Part shown: piece after piece, positions 24,801 through 36,165 of the stretch
How the letters are laid out: the number at the start of each line of letters is the position of its first letter
How positions within the stretch are numbered: the stretch's first letter is position 1
NCBI GenBank assembly: GCA_013397435.1
Contig: VZRG01000764.1
Span: 274,707-338,706, forward strand
Direction of reading: 5' to 3'
Source: Erythrocercus mccallii
Lineage: Eukaryota; Chordata; Aves; Passeriformes; Dicruridae
DNA: 64,000 nt
Notes under the pieces: model-generated
Told to the model about the DNA's origin: nothing
What the model saw: the letters and a program-made list of their open reading frames with translations, nothing else
The model's database searches: none
Made by a program: the position numbers and the translations under genes

Positions 24801-27329
24801 AGTATTAGAATCCAGCTGTATCTTTACAATACTGAAACGAATGATTTTTAACTTTCCTGTTTAGTATATAAATCAAAGAATACCATCCAATATTATATAA
24901 TGGTTTTGTTTTACTGGAATGTTTTAGTTTGATAGATCATATTTCATTTGTAAATTTTATTATTGAATAGTGGAATATTTTTCTTGATGAAAAGAAACTA
25001 TTCATTCATACCCAATTCAACTGACAAGAAATCAATTCAATCTTAATAAGAAAAAATTTTTTTAGTTTATCAGCATTACTTGTAGAAAAAAAAAAACAAT
25101 AATCCATCAGAATGTTTTCAAAAAACTTTTGTAAAATATAATTGTTGAAAATGGCACTATACTCTTTTTCTACTACGCTCCCCAAATGTTACTGTACCAA
25201 GCTGACAATTACCTTATCATGCCCATGTTTCTGGATTTTACATGACAAATGATAAAGGAGAGGATCATTGTTTGTTTTTATGATACCAAAATGTCACAGC
25301 ATTCAATTGTATTTTAATTCTTTATAAAAAATATATTGCTTGGTTCTGAAAGAGCTGTAGTAAACCTTGTCTCTTGTTAGAGTATATAAAAACATGAAAT
25401 ACAAATTTCAGTCCTGTGGTCTACCACAGTGCATGTGCATAACATCAAAAACTATTTCAGCAACAATTCTGCCTTTTGTGTGGTTACAATGAATACTTTT
25501 TTGGTCCTTATGGGAAGAACTGGGAACAATCTTGGTGTATAAGACGGAAAACTCTACAGTGATAATGTCATTCCATCATCTTTTGTTGACCACAGGTTTT
25601 AAGGTACACGTACTGTGGAAATAATTCTGAATCCTCCAAATCTCTCAAAAATTAAGAGTTGGGTTTTTTTGGGTTTTTTTTTTCTCAAATTAAACCTGCG
25701 TTGTAACTGAGGTGTGTATTCATCCTGTGCTAAAAGAATCTGCTAAAAATCCTTCTCCATTTTTCCCAACCGTATAGCTCTGCAAACACAAGGCTTAATC
25801 ATTTGTGTGCTCTCATAGCAAGACATTATATTGCCCAAAATCTAAGGATAAGAGGTTAGATAGTCACCCTCTTTGAAGATATTAAGGCATCAGTGCTTGG
25901 ATTGAAGTAAAGGGCAAGGTAGCATAAAATGAATTAAAAGAACAGTACAGGATTTACATGCACAGTTGTAAGAAATGTTTGTTTTCATAAGCAGCATAGA
26001 AAGCAAACTTGGAAAGAGCTTCTCAGTGTTAGTCTGGGGAAAAGGTTCAACAAACCACTTATTAAAAAAAAAAAAAAGCCTGAAAAATGTGGAGCAGCAG
26101 TTGAACATTTAAGTTTCTTAGTGTGGAGCAGGATTTGATGAGCCAAAAAGTCCCTTGAAATATTACATCATAGGAAAACAATTAATTTCAATTCTTTTTC
26201 TATCCATAATTGTATGTTAATTCAATACTGGAATATATGATTCTTCTGAAGCATATTTTATGGGAAGCCTTTGAAATTCTTCCCAGATTATATGATTTTA
26301 AATTATATACATCAGCATTCCATTGCTAAAATACCAGGAACGTCATAGAGATGTTTATTCTTTCATGTCATTGTTTTTCTATGAATGACTTAATTTTACT
26401 TTTTTTAAAATTGATGATCAGACAAATATTTGTCACACTGAAGTTGGAAGAAAGCATGTAAACTTACATACATTTTTGAGAAAGGAAAATAATTTTTGAC
26501 TGTAGAAAAATGAAAATTAAGGCTTTCTTACCATGAAATATATTTATTTTCTAAAGTTTTTTCTGTTAAAGACATAGGAATCTTTTATTTTTTCAATTTT
26601 ATGTTAAATTATACTTTTTAAATGTAGCAATAGTGAAGATGAAATTTTTATTCAAATTTTCCCAAGTCGTACTATAACAATGTAGCACAATTGATGCTTT
26701 TGCCCAATTAACTCCATAAATGTAAAATATTAATACTTTGACTATTATTTTTAAATGCATTAAACTATGATTTAAAAAGTACATGGTCATTTTTTTCTCT
26801 ATTATATCCAAATGCATCTCATGATCACTCCGGACGTAAGAAGGCACAGTTCATATTTTCTTGACATAGTCTTTGATAATTGCTGGTAGTGTTCCCATGT
26901 TGGGTGGAGACAGTTCCCTGGGGACTTGGTCCACAGAATGTTTGTCTAGCTTGACTTTGCTGATCCTAACAAGAATGAATTCCCTTAACACTGGTGAATT
27001 TATAAATACTGAGGCCTGTCTAATCCGATCTTGTATGCAAACATGAAGTAGGATAATTTTTGTACAGAACAATTATGTGTCTTAAAAAGAAATCATATTC
27101 TGTTACATAGCTCTTTCAGTGAAGTCTCATGAGTAAATTTCCATTCTTTTCATCACAGCAGTCTAAACATGGCAAAATTGGATCTTGTTACTCAGCTGTG
27201 TCCAATAAAATCTGCAGTGAATTTTTTGAAACGTAAGTTTCAGTGGTCCACTAGAACAGTAAAAGATTCAGCAAAAAAATTAAGGTATATGTTTTCTGTT
27301 GCTAAGTGACTGTGAGTCAGTTACAAGTC
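21866..27329. other. AT-rich non-coding sequence, nothing recognised
   Basis: About 5.5 kb of AT-rich sequence with short homopolymer runs (for instance poly(A) near 26065-26078). I see no exon bounded by credible splice sites together with a recognisable protein, no RNA gene and no interspersed repeat signature. Open frames do not exceed about 82 codons and resemble chance frames. Confidence 0.5.
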
Positions 27330-27515
27330 GAATCATAGAATCACAGAATCATAGAATAGTTAAGGTTTTAAAAGATGTCGAAGGTCAGCAAGTCCAGTCA
27401 TTAACCCAGAATCACTGTTCTCACCATGAACCCATATCGCCAAGTGCCTTTTGAACTCTTCCAGGGATGGTGATTCTACCACTTCTCTGGGCAGAAGGTG
27501 TAAGTTTTTGCCTGT
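27330..27515 (-). mobile_element. CR1 LINE 3' end fragment
   Basis: The + strand starts with AATCATAGAATCACAGAATC, the reversed CR1 3' terminal octamer repeat. It continues with GGTTTTAAAAGATGTC, CCAGTCATTAACCC, AACTCTTCCAGGGATGG and TGATTCTACCACTTCTCTGG, the usual reversed 3' untranslated segment. It is strongly 5'-truncated, leaving about 185 bases and no coding part. The octamer repeat fixes the 3' end at the left. Confidence 0.93.
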
Positions 27516-28592
27516 CTGGAACAGGTGATGATGTTTATAAAAATGCAATTGTAAATGCTTTTGTGAATATTGCAGATCTTCATGTATTGCAGATTCTTAC
27601 CTGAGTATGGGCTGATAAGGTATTAGAAAAGAAGCTATTAGGATTGTCACTGAAATTGAATGACTTAAAGGGTTTACATTTAATAGCTACATAAGTATCA
27701 ATCAGTACATTTTTTTGTCTCAAACCTTTTTTATAGTCAGTGGACAAGAAAATCTGCTGATTCTGAAATAAATATAACTAATGTACTTGAACAATGATAT
27801 TTACAGCCATTTTCTGAGACAGAAGGAAGAACAGTAAACATCACTGCACAATGGAAAGATATTCCCAGTTTAGATGTTATTGTGGTATCTTCTTAGAACT
27901 GGAGTTAGCTGAATCAAATCAATGGTGAATATTCACTACTACTGTTGAATGGCCAACAAAATACATAGATAATAGAGATAACAGCTTAGATAAAGAGCAA
28001 ATAATAGGTAGGGGGTTTTTTTAAATTTAATAATGTATGCTTCTTGTGTATTATATAATTTGTAAATCATATTTTAAATGTTTTTGTTATATGAGTATTT
28101 CTTACTCTTTTTTGTTTATTTTTGATGGGGAAACTTCCAATATTAGGTGATTTGCTCTATCCCCTCTCCTCATTCCAGAGGAAGTCTCTGCAAATTGAAA
28201 ATCACATTAGGAATTAAGAAGTGTCAATTTACTGCAGTGAATCTCAAAACATCTTTAATATAAACCCAAAATATTAATGTGCACAGGGTTCTAAAATCAA
28301 CTAGAGTGGAATTACAATAAAAGAAAAGCTGGGAGCAAGCTGGGAGCTGGGACTGTGCACAAATATTGAAAATTAATTAAACTGAAATGCATTATTAATA
28401 TATAACCTAGACCAGAAAGTACTTCAGAATATTTGACCAAACTGCTTACATTATTTATTTGTTGTTCAGAAAATTAAGTAAAATTTAAGCCTTAAAATTT
28501 TACAAATAGCCTGATAACACCAGCCTGATAAGATAGCCTGATAACACCATTCCATTTATCCTTTCACTTTTAATATCATTGCATGAAAGAGA
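27516..28592. other. Non-coding sequence with a short tandem repeat
   Basis: AT-rich sequence without a recognised gene or dispersed repeat. At 28507-28547 a 13-14 base unit beginning AGCCTGATAA occurs three times in a row. Confidence 0.5.
28507..28547. repeat. Triplicated 13-14 bp tandem repeat
   Basis: Units AGCCTGATAACACC (28507-28520), AGCCTGATAAGAT (28521-28533) and AGCCTGATAACACC (28534-28547). The first and third are identical and the middle one differs at its end. This looks like a recent local slippage or duplication. Confidence 0.9.
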
Positions 28593-28662
28593 ACATACAT
28601 ATCATATATACCATACATATACATATATACCATATGCATATATATGTGTACATATATATATG
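28593..28662. repeat. (CATATA)n / AT-rich microsatellite
   Basis: Seventy bases of imperfect ACATATA and CATATG units, for example ACATATATAC, CATATGCATA and TACATATATATATGG. It abuts the CR1 copy that begins about 60 bases to the right. Confidence 0.85.
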
Positions 28663-28724
28663 GCATCTTGCATCCCCATACCATCTGCTCTTCTTCTTTA
28701 CTGGGACCATCCAAAATAACTTAA

Positions 28725-29870
28725 TGGAATCATAGACTCGTATAACAATTTGAAAAGTACTTCAAGGATGACATAACTCAAACTTTCTTGGCCAACAGCA
28801 TGGTCTAGACAAGATGGCCCAGCACCCTCTGCAGTTTAAAAATGTCTGCTTTGGATTGAGAAATCCACTACTTTCCTGGGGAGATTATTTCAATATCTGA
28901 CTGTCCTCATTGTGAAAAATCACAAACCCCTCAGGAGTAACTTGTACCCATTTTCCACCATCTTTCTTTTGTGATTCCTTTTACAAAGGGAGTCTCCATC
29001 TTCTTTGTAGACACCCTTTAAATACTGGAACAGAGTGATCAGTTCTTCCCCTCAGCCGTCTTTTCTGAAGGCTGAGCTAATGCTCTTTTCTCAGCCTTTC
29101 ATCACATGGCAGGCTTCCCAGCCCCTTGATCATCTTTGTGGACTTTATCTGGACCCCCTCTGGCATGACCACAGTTATTTTGAATAGCGGGGACCAAAAC
29201 CCGAACAAGTGATTCCAGATGTGGATTTACAAGCTCTGAATAGAGTGGGATAATCTGATCTGATAGGGATCTGATGATCTCTGTAGGTGATGCCTTTGCT
29301 GATGCAGCCCAGCATCCTGCTGGCTGTCTTTGCTGCAGTAGCACTGCTGGCTCCCACTGAGCTTGTCCACCAGCAGTCCAGCTTCCTTTCCATGGAGCTG
29401 CTCCCCAGATGGGTAGATGCTGGCCTGTGCTCTATCCCTGGATTATGTTTTTCAGATGCAAGACCTTACATTTCTCTTTGTTGAACTACATAACGGTCTT
29501 GTTAGTCCACTCTTCCAGACTACTCAGGTCTTAGTTCTGAGTGACTCTCTCTTTCCAAGTGTCCACTGCCCTGCTCAGTTTACTGACATTAGCAAACTTC
29601 ATCAGGGTACATGAAATCCCATTCCAGATCACTTATTATGATATGGAACACCACTAGGCCCTGAATTGTTCCCTAGGGGTCTCCACTTGTGGCAGAATGT
29701 TATCTTAAAAAGGAGCTATTTACCATTACCCCTCTGGATGCCACTGGGCAGACAGATCCCCACCTGCCTGGACTGTAATGCATCAGTTTCTCTGGGGGGA
29801 GTCTGTGGGAAACTGAATTGAAAACCTAGGATAAATTTAGGTAGACAATGTCTACCCAAAAGGCAAGAAT
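28725..29870 (-). mobile_element. CR1 LINE, 5'-truncated, old and diverged
   Basis: The + strand begins GGAATCATAGACTCG (degraded 3' tail) and then follows the reversed CR1 body: CAGCACCCTCTGCAG, CCACTACTTTCCTGGGGAG, CCCAGCATCCTGCTGGCTG, GAGCTTGTCCACCAGCAG, TTAGCAAACTTCATCAGGG and GTCTGTGGGAAACTG. The last words are the reversed part of the reverse transcriptase frame. The right limit is approximate because similarity fades after about 29870, and 29871-29980 is not assigned. Many stops and shifts make it non-coding. Several short frames on both strands here are only shadows of it. Confidence 0.9.
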
Positions 29871-32800
29871 TGCTGAGCCTCATCTTCTGGCCCAGGAAGG
29901 TATCCCCTCAGTGAGGAGGGGAGCGGGCAGGTTACACAGAGGTGCTGCATGGCCTCAGCTCACTGCGGGCAATGTGACCATACATTGATCTGTCAGTTTA
30001 CATCAGTAATGTTGGATACTAGAAGAGAAAGACTATCAGAAAATCTCAAGCAAAGATGTCCAGCTGCAAATTTATTTTTCTATCTAGCACAAAGACAGAT
30101 AGTCTGGTGGCCTAGCAGTTGAGGGAGAAAACAGACACCATATCATCCTGATAGACATCCCCTGTCTATAGAAAGCATTTCTAATGCATTCAGAAATTAG
30201 AGTCTTTCCCTGTTTTGCCAGACGTATGCATCTTCAGATAGGAAGGAGGCTCAATGGGGAATTCTCCCTTTTCTAAGTGACAAGCTTCAGCAATATTAAC
30301 AAAAAAATTCTGAAGATGAAGGGTTGCTCTTTCAGCTTGTGCACTTTCAAATCTTTACAACACTGACAGTGGAAGATGTTTTGTCTCTTACACCTAGAAG
30401 CCCTTCTGAATATTTTACAAATTGAGTATTCTAGTTTTGTTTCAGTTTTTTTATGGTGAATATTTTACTTTTAAAAAACATAAAAATCAGGCCATCATGA
30501 AATATTTTCAAAGCAGTATTTTGTAGCTAACAATGCTTTTTGTTTCTCCCAAAAGTAACCTGATATTTAAACTCTTCACTTGAAGATTGAATTATATTAA
30601 TTGTGTTTTGATTTACCTTACTTAAACAGGGAATTCATTAAATGCAAACAATTTCAAAAGTAATCTATTTACTTACCATCTTGAATGAGGTATTTAGTTT
30701 CCAGATCTCAGAATAGCTAAGGGAGCACATTTATTTAACCTTGTCACTACACTGGGGATACATGCTTTTAGTAAATGTATCTCAGCTTGGAAGTCTTAAT
30801 AGCTCTGGTTCTCATGCTTCTTTCCAACAGATATAGTAGCTATTTACTTACCAGAGGTAAATACTGGAAACTACTACTTTGTGACTGATGCCAAACTGTG
30901 TTCTGGTTTTTTACACTGGTTGCATACTGTTTGACTATATTCACATACAAAAAACTTATCCTTCCCTTTAAGCTCTATTCTGTAGCCCTATTTTCTTCTC
31001 CTTTTCCATTTGAGGATATCATTGAAATAATTACTCTCCTATATTTAAGAACCTTGTAGTAGAGACATTTTATGAAATCTCAGTCTATTCATGATTGTTG
31101 ATTGATCATACTCACCTAACCCCTATAGGTTCCCAATCTGTTAGTTCTGCTTAAGATATATTAGTCATGTTTAAGCCTTAAACATATTCCATTACAGTTC
31201 CTAAACCATTCAGTCTCAGATGGGCTTAGGATGTGCACTGGGCTTGTTTTTAAAAAAGAGAAGAATACCTTACGGACTGAGTGCACTCAGGTGTATAGGC
31301 AGAATTTAAGAACACATTTACAAATGGCAATAGATTCCTTAATCTGAGGCAACTCAGAGTATAGGCATCCGAGGGAATTTGTGACCAAAATTTGTGATAC
31401 AAAGGGATTTTACGAGTGTGTGCTTCTTACAAGGTGATAAGAGTAGCCACAATTCTTTGGTGCCTCATACAAACTAAGAATTAAGTTCTCTGAACACAGT
31501 GGTGTATTTATTTTCTGAAATATTACAGGATCTGTAATTACTTCTTAAATAACTGCCAAGTTCCCTCTTTCTCATTTTCTTGCAAGTCTAAATAAAAACT
31601 GTACAACCTTAAATTTGGATTGCATCAAGATTATTGCAGTTTCTGTTAATCTGGTAGAACTGGGAAATTTGCCATGCTTAGACTATTATCCTGCCCTACT
31701 AGTCCCTGCTATGAACTTATTCATTTCGTTTGTTATCTGAGTAACTTAATCATAAATAATACGAGCTTAGTATACGTAGTGGAATATGCATATGGATTAG
31801 AATTTTCTCTTGTGTTTGTTCTTAGATAACTCTTTTTTTTTTTTGCTGCTTTGCGTCTGAGAGATGTGAGATACATAATGTATGAGCTCCTTTAGAGACT
31901 AATGTGTGAGGTCCATATTTACTCTTCCTTCCTGTGAATGCAAACATCTGCTTTATGGTCTATTTTGCCACTAACAATGCATATGAATTGCTACTTGTTA
32001 TAAAGCTATTTGTATTTCTCTTTTTTGCATACCTTGCAGTAAGTACTGATGGTCATGTTTATTGAACATAATGATAATATTCATAATTATAATTTGGACA
32101 AGATATTACGGCTGCTATAATCAGACAGACTTAATCTTTAAGTGTGAAAAACTATATAATTTTTCCATCAAATTAAAGCACTTTATGTTAAGGAAGGTTA
32201 TTTTCTAATAAAAATGAATAATATTTCATATAGCAAGTAATTTTTCATGGAAAGCTAACAATATTTTTCATAGGTAACTAAAATGATGGACTTCTGTGTT
32301 TGTACTGTACCTAGCAGTTAACACAACAGGACCTCAATCTTGATAGGGACATAGGCTGTGACAGCAGTATAAATATTTAATCAAGTTAATTAAGTGTAAA
32401 AGGAGGGTGTTGGGAGTAAGCTCAATGTGTAAGGAGTGTGTTAGACTGACTGAAACAGTACTTGGCTGAAAACATATCAAAGACCCATAAAATTTGAAGT
32501 TAAGAAATAGAAATAGCTATTTGAGGTCACTGTTATACTTTCACATACTTAAATTTAAGTAATGTCCCCACAGTATACTGAGGTATTAAACAGTTACAGC
32601 TGTTTAATATGGTAGGTAGCTCATTAAAACAGTCCTAATTTTGCAATATTTCACAGTGGGGAAATACACTGGCAAAATGTGAAATCTAAAAGGACCTCTG
32701 AGAGACTGAAGGAGTGAGGAAAGGAAATATAACAGAGATTGAAAAGTAGACTATTGACAAACATATGCAGTCAATATTTTTACAGACAAATAAGAGTATG

Positions 32801-33190
32801 ACTAAAAAGTTTCTTACGATTGTCCAATGGTGAAATTAGTATTAGAGAAAAGAAAATCAAGTAGATGAAATTGATGACATAGAATTGTTAAAGGACTTTT
32901 ACAATGACTTTTACCTTCACACTTCAGAAAAAAGTTTCAATATCTCACAAAAATAAAATCTTTATGTAGAAGTTTTTAAGAGGGTGGTAGTGAATTAGAA
33001 TATTATGTGTACCCTTGGACAAGACTAGGTCATCTCAAATGTCAGTATAGACTTATGTTTAGATAAAATTATAAGCCCTTATTCAATTAAGTTTAGGAAG
33101 TTATTCAGGTGAGAAGACACCAGGTATCTACCACAGTCTGAGCAGATTCTCTGAAAAGATACATTGCTTTTCCTAAGTACAAATCAATTG
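29871..33190. other. Non-coding sequence, nothing recognised
   Basis: AT-rich apart from a slightly GC-richer patch at 29880-29990 next to the CR1, which may be its undetected 5' continuation. I see no exon, RNA gene or repeat family in the rest. Confidence 0.5.
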
Positions 33191-33660
33191 GGCACTCAAG
33201 GATACCTGAGATATCTTGAGCTATCTCTGGGCAGCTGGCCTATACCTGTCAACCCAGAGGAGCATACAAGAAGAATTTATCCTATCTTGCAGCCCTTTGC
33301 AGGCTTCTCAGATACCTTGGAATATCTCAGGATACCCCAAAAAGCACTAGCTGCCTCTGTGGGACTCATATGAAGCCATATAATACTTCTGACTATAATG
33401 GGTGCCTACAAAAGAGCTCACATACACACAGTAAATCTATGTTGAGAAATGCTAATCTTGAACTGCATCCCACTCCAGGTACCTGTACAGGGAGTTACTT
33501 TGAGCTACTTTGTTGGATCACAAGCCCTTTGTAATTATGATGGCACAAAAGCACATGAGTTACCCTAAGTTACCTGGGACAGGCTTGAAATACTGGCTGC
33601 GGAACCTGGGGTCTTCTGGAGGGGGACAAGGTGGGATACTTGAGAGTACCTCCATGGCAT
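33191..33660. repeat. Degenerate 10-bp-periodic repeat (consensus about GATACCTGAG)
   Basis: Words repeat in exact 10-base register. At 33191-33230: GGCACTCAAG, GATACCTGAG, ATATCTTGAG, CTATCTCTGG. At 33311-33340: GATACCTTGG, AATATCTCAG, GATACCCCAA. At 33491-33510: GGAGTTACTT, TGAGCTACTT. Near 33560-33580: GTTACCCTAA, GTTACCTGGG. Near 33635-33655: GATACTTGAG, AGTACCTCCA. A shared core (A/T)TAC(C/T)T spaced by ten bases suggests a decayed decamer satellite, or an interspersed repeat built on one, with unique-looking sequence between the blocks. I do not recognise the family. Confidence 0.6.
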
Positions 33661-35025
33661 TGGTCATCTGTGTGCTGAACAGAGTACTGAACATCTGAAC
33701 TCTCTTTAAAGCTAAAGTGGAAGAAATAGACACTCCTTAAAGAGGGATTTATTTGTTATCTTCCCCAATAACACTCAAGTCTGGAGCACCAGGGCCAATG
33801 TAAACGTCTATTCTGTGAAGTGTTTGGTGAAATGATTCTCAATTTTTTTCAATAGAAAACTTATTTTCAGAAAGCTCATTTCACTTCCACTCCTGTGAAG
33901 TGAAAACTGGATGTAGAACAGCACATAAAAGGAAAAACATTTCAATGTATTAAAATGACAGAAAGCATTTCATATAGTACAAAAACAAATTACTTGTTGG
34001 GCTGTTCTTTTAAACCTTCAGTATGGTTTAGCAGAAATGTGTAACGGAGTAATGAACCCTGCAAATGTTACTTCATTAGGAGGAACAACCAATTTCAGGA
34101 TTGATTTGAAACCTTCCATCTTTGACACACAAGTGATATGAAATAATTATCCCTCAAGAGGCAAGCTAAAGATAATTCATAGTGACTTTCTGTTGTGAGA
34201 GCTTATCTTAACTTCTGTTAAAGTTACAAAAGATAAAGTGACAGAACACCAAAATAGTGACTGAAAAGATTTTATTTGGTTTTCATACTCTCTTCTGATT
34301 CAAACAATGGTTTTCTCTGACATGGTTTCTCAATTTGCAACGAACAGTCAGCATTTTAAATTGCATATTGAATCATTTTTCAAACCACTGTAATATGATG
34401 TGGTGATTTCACTTTCATATAAGATGGCAGAGTCAGAACAGAATAATAACATTTTAATTGGTGGAAAGAAGCTTCATTGAAAATACTCAGACAAATAAAG
34501 AACTATGTTAAATTTAACCTACTATGGCACATATTAATTATCAAAAATATGTTGTTTGAGGGAAAAGGATGGAGATACTTCTTTTTTGAGAAATGCATAA
34601 AGGTAAAGAATATCTACATGGGCATCTGTTCTTAGGCTATGGATTGAAACAAATGTTTTAAATATCAGAAAAAAGATAGGTCTTTAGCTGAAGATTAACC
34701 CTGGAAAGAAGGGTTTTTTCCTAACTCTCAAAGAGTTTTTGTATGCTTACATATATATCTGTATATATACTCATAGCAAAATATGGTGGAGAATCATATC
34801 TCCACTTAAGAAGGAGACTGAAGAACTTGAATTCCTTCTTGATGAAAATAATTTCATGTATTGATGTCAGGTTTGGAGCAATAATGATCAATGGTGTTTG
34901 GGATATTTAAAACAGTATATTAATAATATCAGAAGCACTAAAAGGGGGATTTTAGGTTACAAATTTATGCAAGCAATCTAATTTTTTTATTTATTTGTAT
35001 ATAATAAATCATATAACTATAATGT
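33661..35025. other. Non-coding sequence, nothing recognised
   Basis: AT-rich sequence between the decamer repeat region and a CR1 copy, with no gene, RNA or repeat signature that I can name. Confidence 0.5.
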
Positions 35026-36165
35026 AGTTTGGGTAGGAAAGGGTGGTTAAAGATGATCTAGTTCCAACCCCTCTGCCTTGGCCAGGGATAGTTTACAATA
35101 CTTCAGGTTGTTCAAAGCCCTATTCAATACGTGTTTGAACACTTCCACAGACAGGACATACACAGCTCCTTTAGGCAACCAATTCCAGTGCCTCACCAAC
35201 CTCACAGTAGAGGATTTCTCCTAATGTCTGCTCTAAACCTACTCTTTCAGTTTGAAGCCATTCCCTCTTGTCCTCGCTACATGCTCTTATAAATAGTTTC
35301 TCTCTGTTTTCATATAGGGTCCCTTCAGGTACTGGAAGGCTCTAAGTAGGTCACACCAAAGCCTTCTCTTTTCCAGCCTGAACAATCCTAATTCTCTCAA
35401 CCTCTCCTGGAAGGAGAGGTGCTCCATCCCTCTAGTCATCTTGGTGTCATCGTCTGGATCCACTCCAACAGGTCCCTGTCCTTCCTGTGCTGGATCCCCA
35501 GAGCTAGATACAGCACTGCAGGTGAGGTCTCACCAGAGTAGAGCAGAGGGGCAGAATCCCCTCCCTCCTGTGCTGCCCATGCTGCCCTGGGATGCAGCCC
35601 AGGACACGTTTGGCTTTCTGGGCTGAAAGTGCACACTGCTGGGTCGTGTCCAGCCTCTCATCCACTGCACCCCCAAGTCCTTCTCAGCAGGGCTGCTCTC
35701 CATCTGTTCATCCCCAGCCTGTGTTGATAATGAGGGTTGCCCTGACTCAGGTAGAGGACATTGTGCTTGGTCTTGTTAAAATGCATGAAGTTCCCATTGG
35801 CGTCCTTCATGTCTTTGTCCTGGTTCCTCTGGGTGGCATCCTATCCTTCAGGTGTGTCAACAGCACCACTCAGTTCAGTGCTCTCAAATCTGCAAATGTG
35901 GTGAGAGTGTTCTCAATCCCTTTGCCTATGTCATTAATGAAGAATATACCAATATGGACTCTGGAGGGACACCACTGGATCTCTTGGCTGTTTACCGCTA
36001 CTCTCTGGATGTGACTATCCCACCAGTTCCTGATTCACCTAACACTCCACCATTTGAATCCATCTCTCTTCAATTTAGAGTGAAGGACAATGTGGGAGAC
36101 TGTGTCAAAGAGTTTGCAAAAGTCCAGATAAATGACATCTGTAGACCTTCCCTTGTTCACTGATT
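35026..36165 (-). mobile_element. CR1 LINE, 5'-truncated, about 1.1 kb
   Basis: Reversed CR1 order is clear on the + strand: GATGATCTAGTTCCAACCCC, GGCAACCAATTCCAGTGCCT, CCATTCCCTCTTGTCCT, AAGCCTTCTCTTTTCCAGCC, GGATGCAGCCCAGGACACG, CATTAATGAAGAATAT and GGGAGACTGTGTCAAAG. The last words lie in the reverse transcriptase coding part. The terminal octamer repeat at the left end is missing or degraded. Long open frames on the + strand inside it (140 codons at 35592-36014 and 103 at 35852-36163) are antisense to the LINE and not genes. The element is better preserved than the copy at 28725. Confidence 0.95.

Noticed and set aside
28593..28662. Could the CATATA array be a CRISPR-like or centromeric array?
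   Set aside because: Units are short and imperfect without spacers; it is an ordinary AT-rich microsatellite in a vertebrate genome.
29102..29614. Several 65-80 codon frames on both strands
   Set aside because: All fall inside the diverged CR1 at 28725-29870 and do not follow its coding frame consistently.
35592..36163. Open frames of 140 and 103 codons on the + strand
   Set aside because: They lie antisense within a CR1 element on the - strand; composition is that of reversed LINE sequence.
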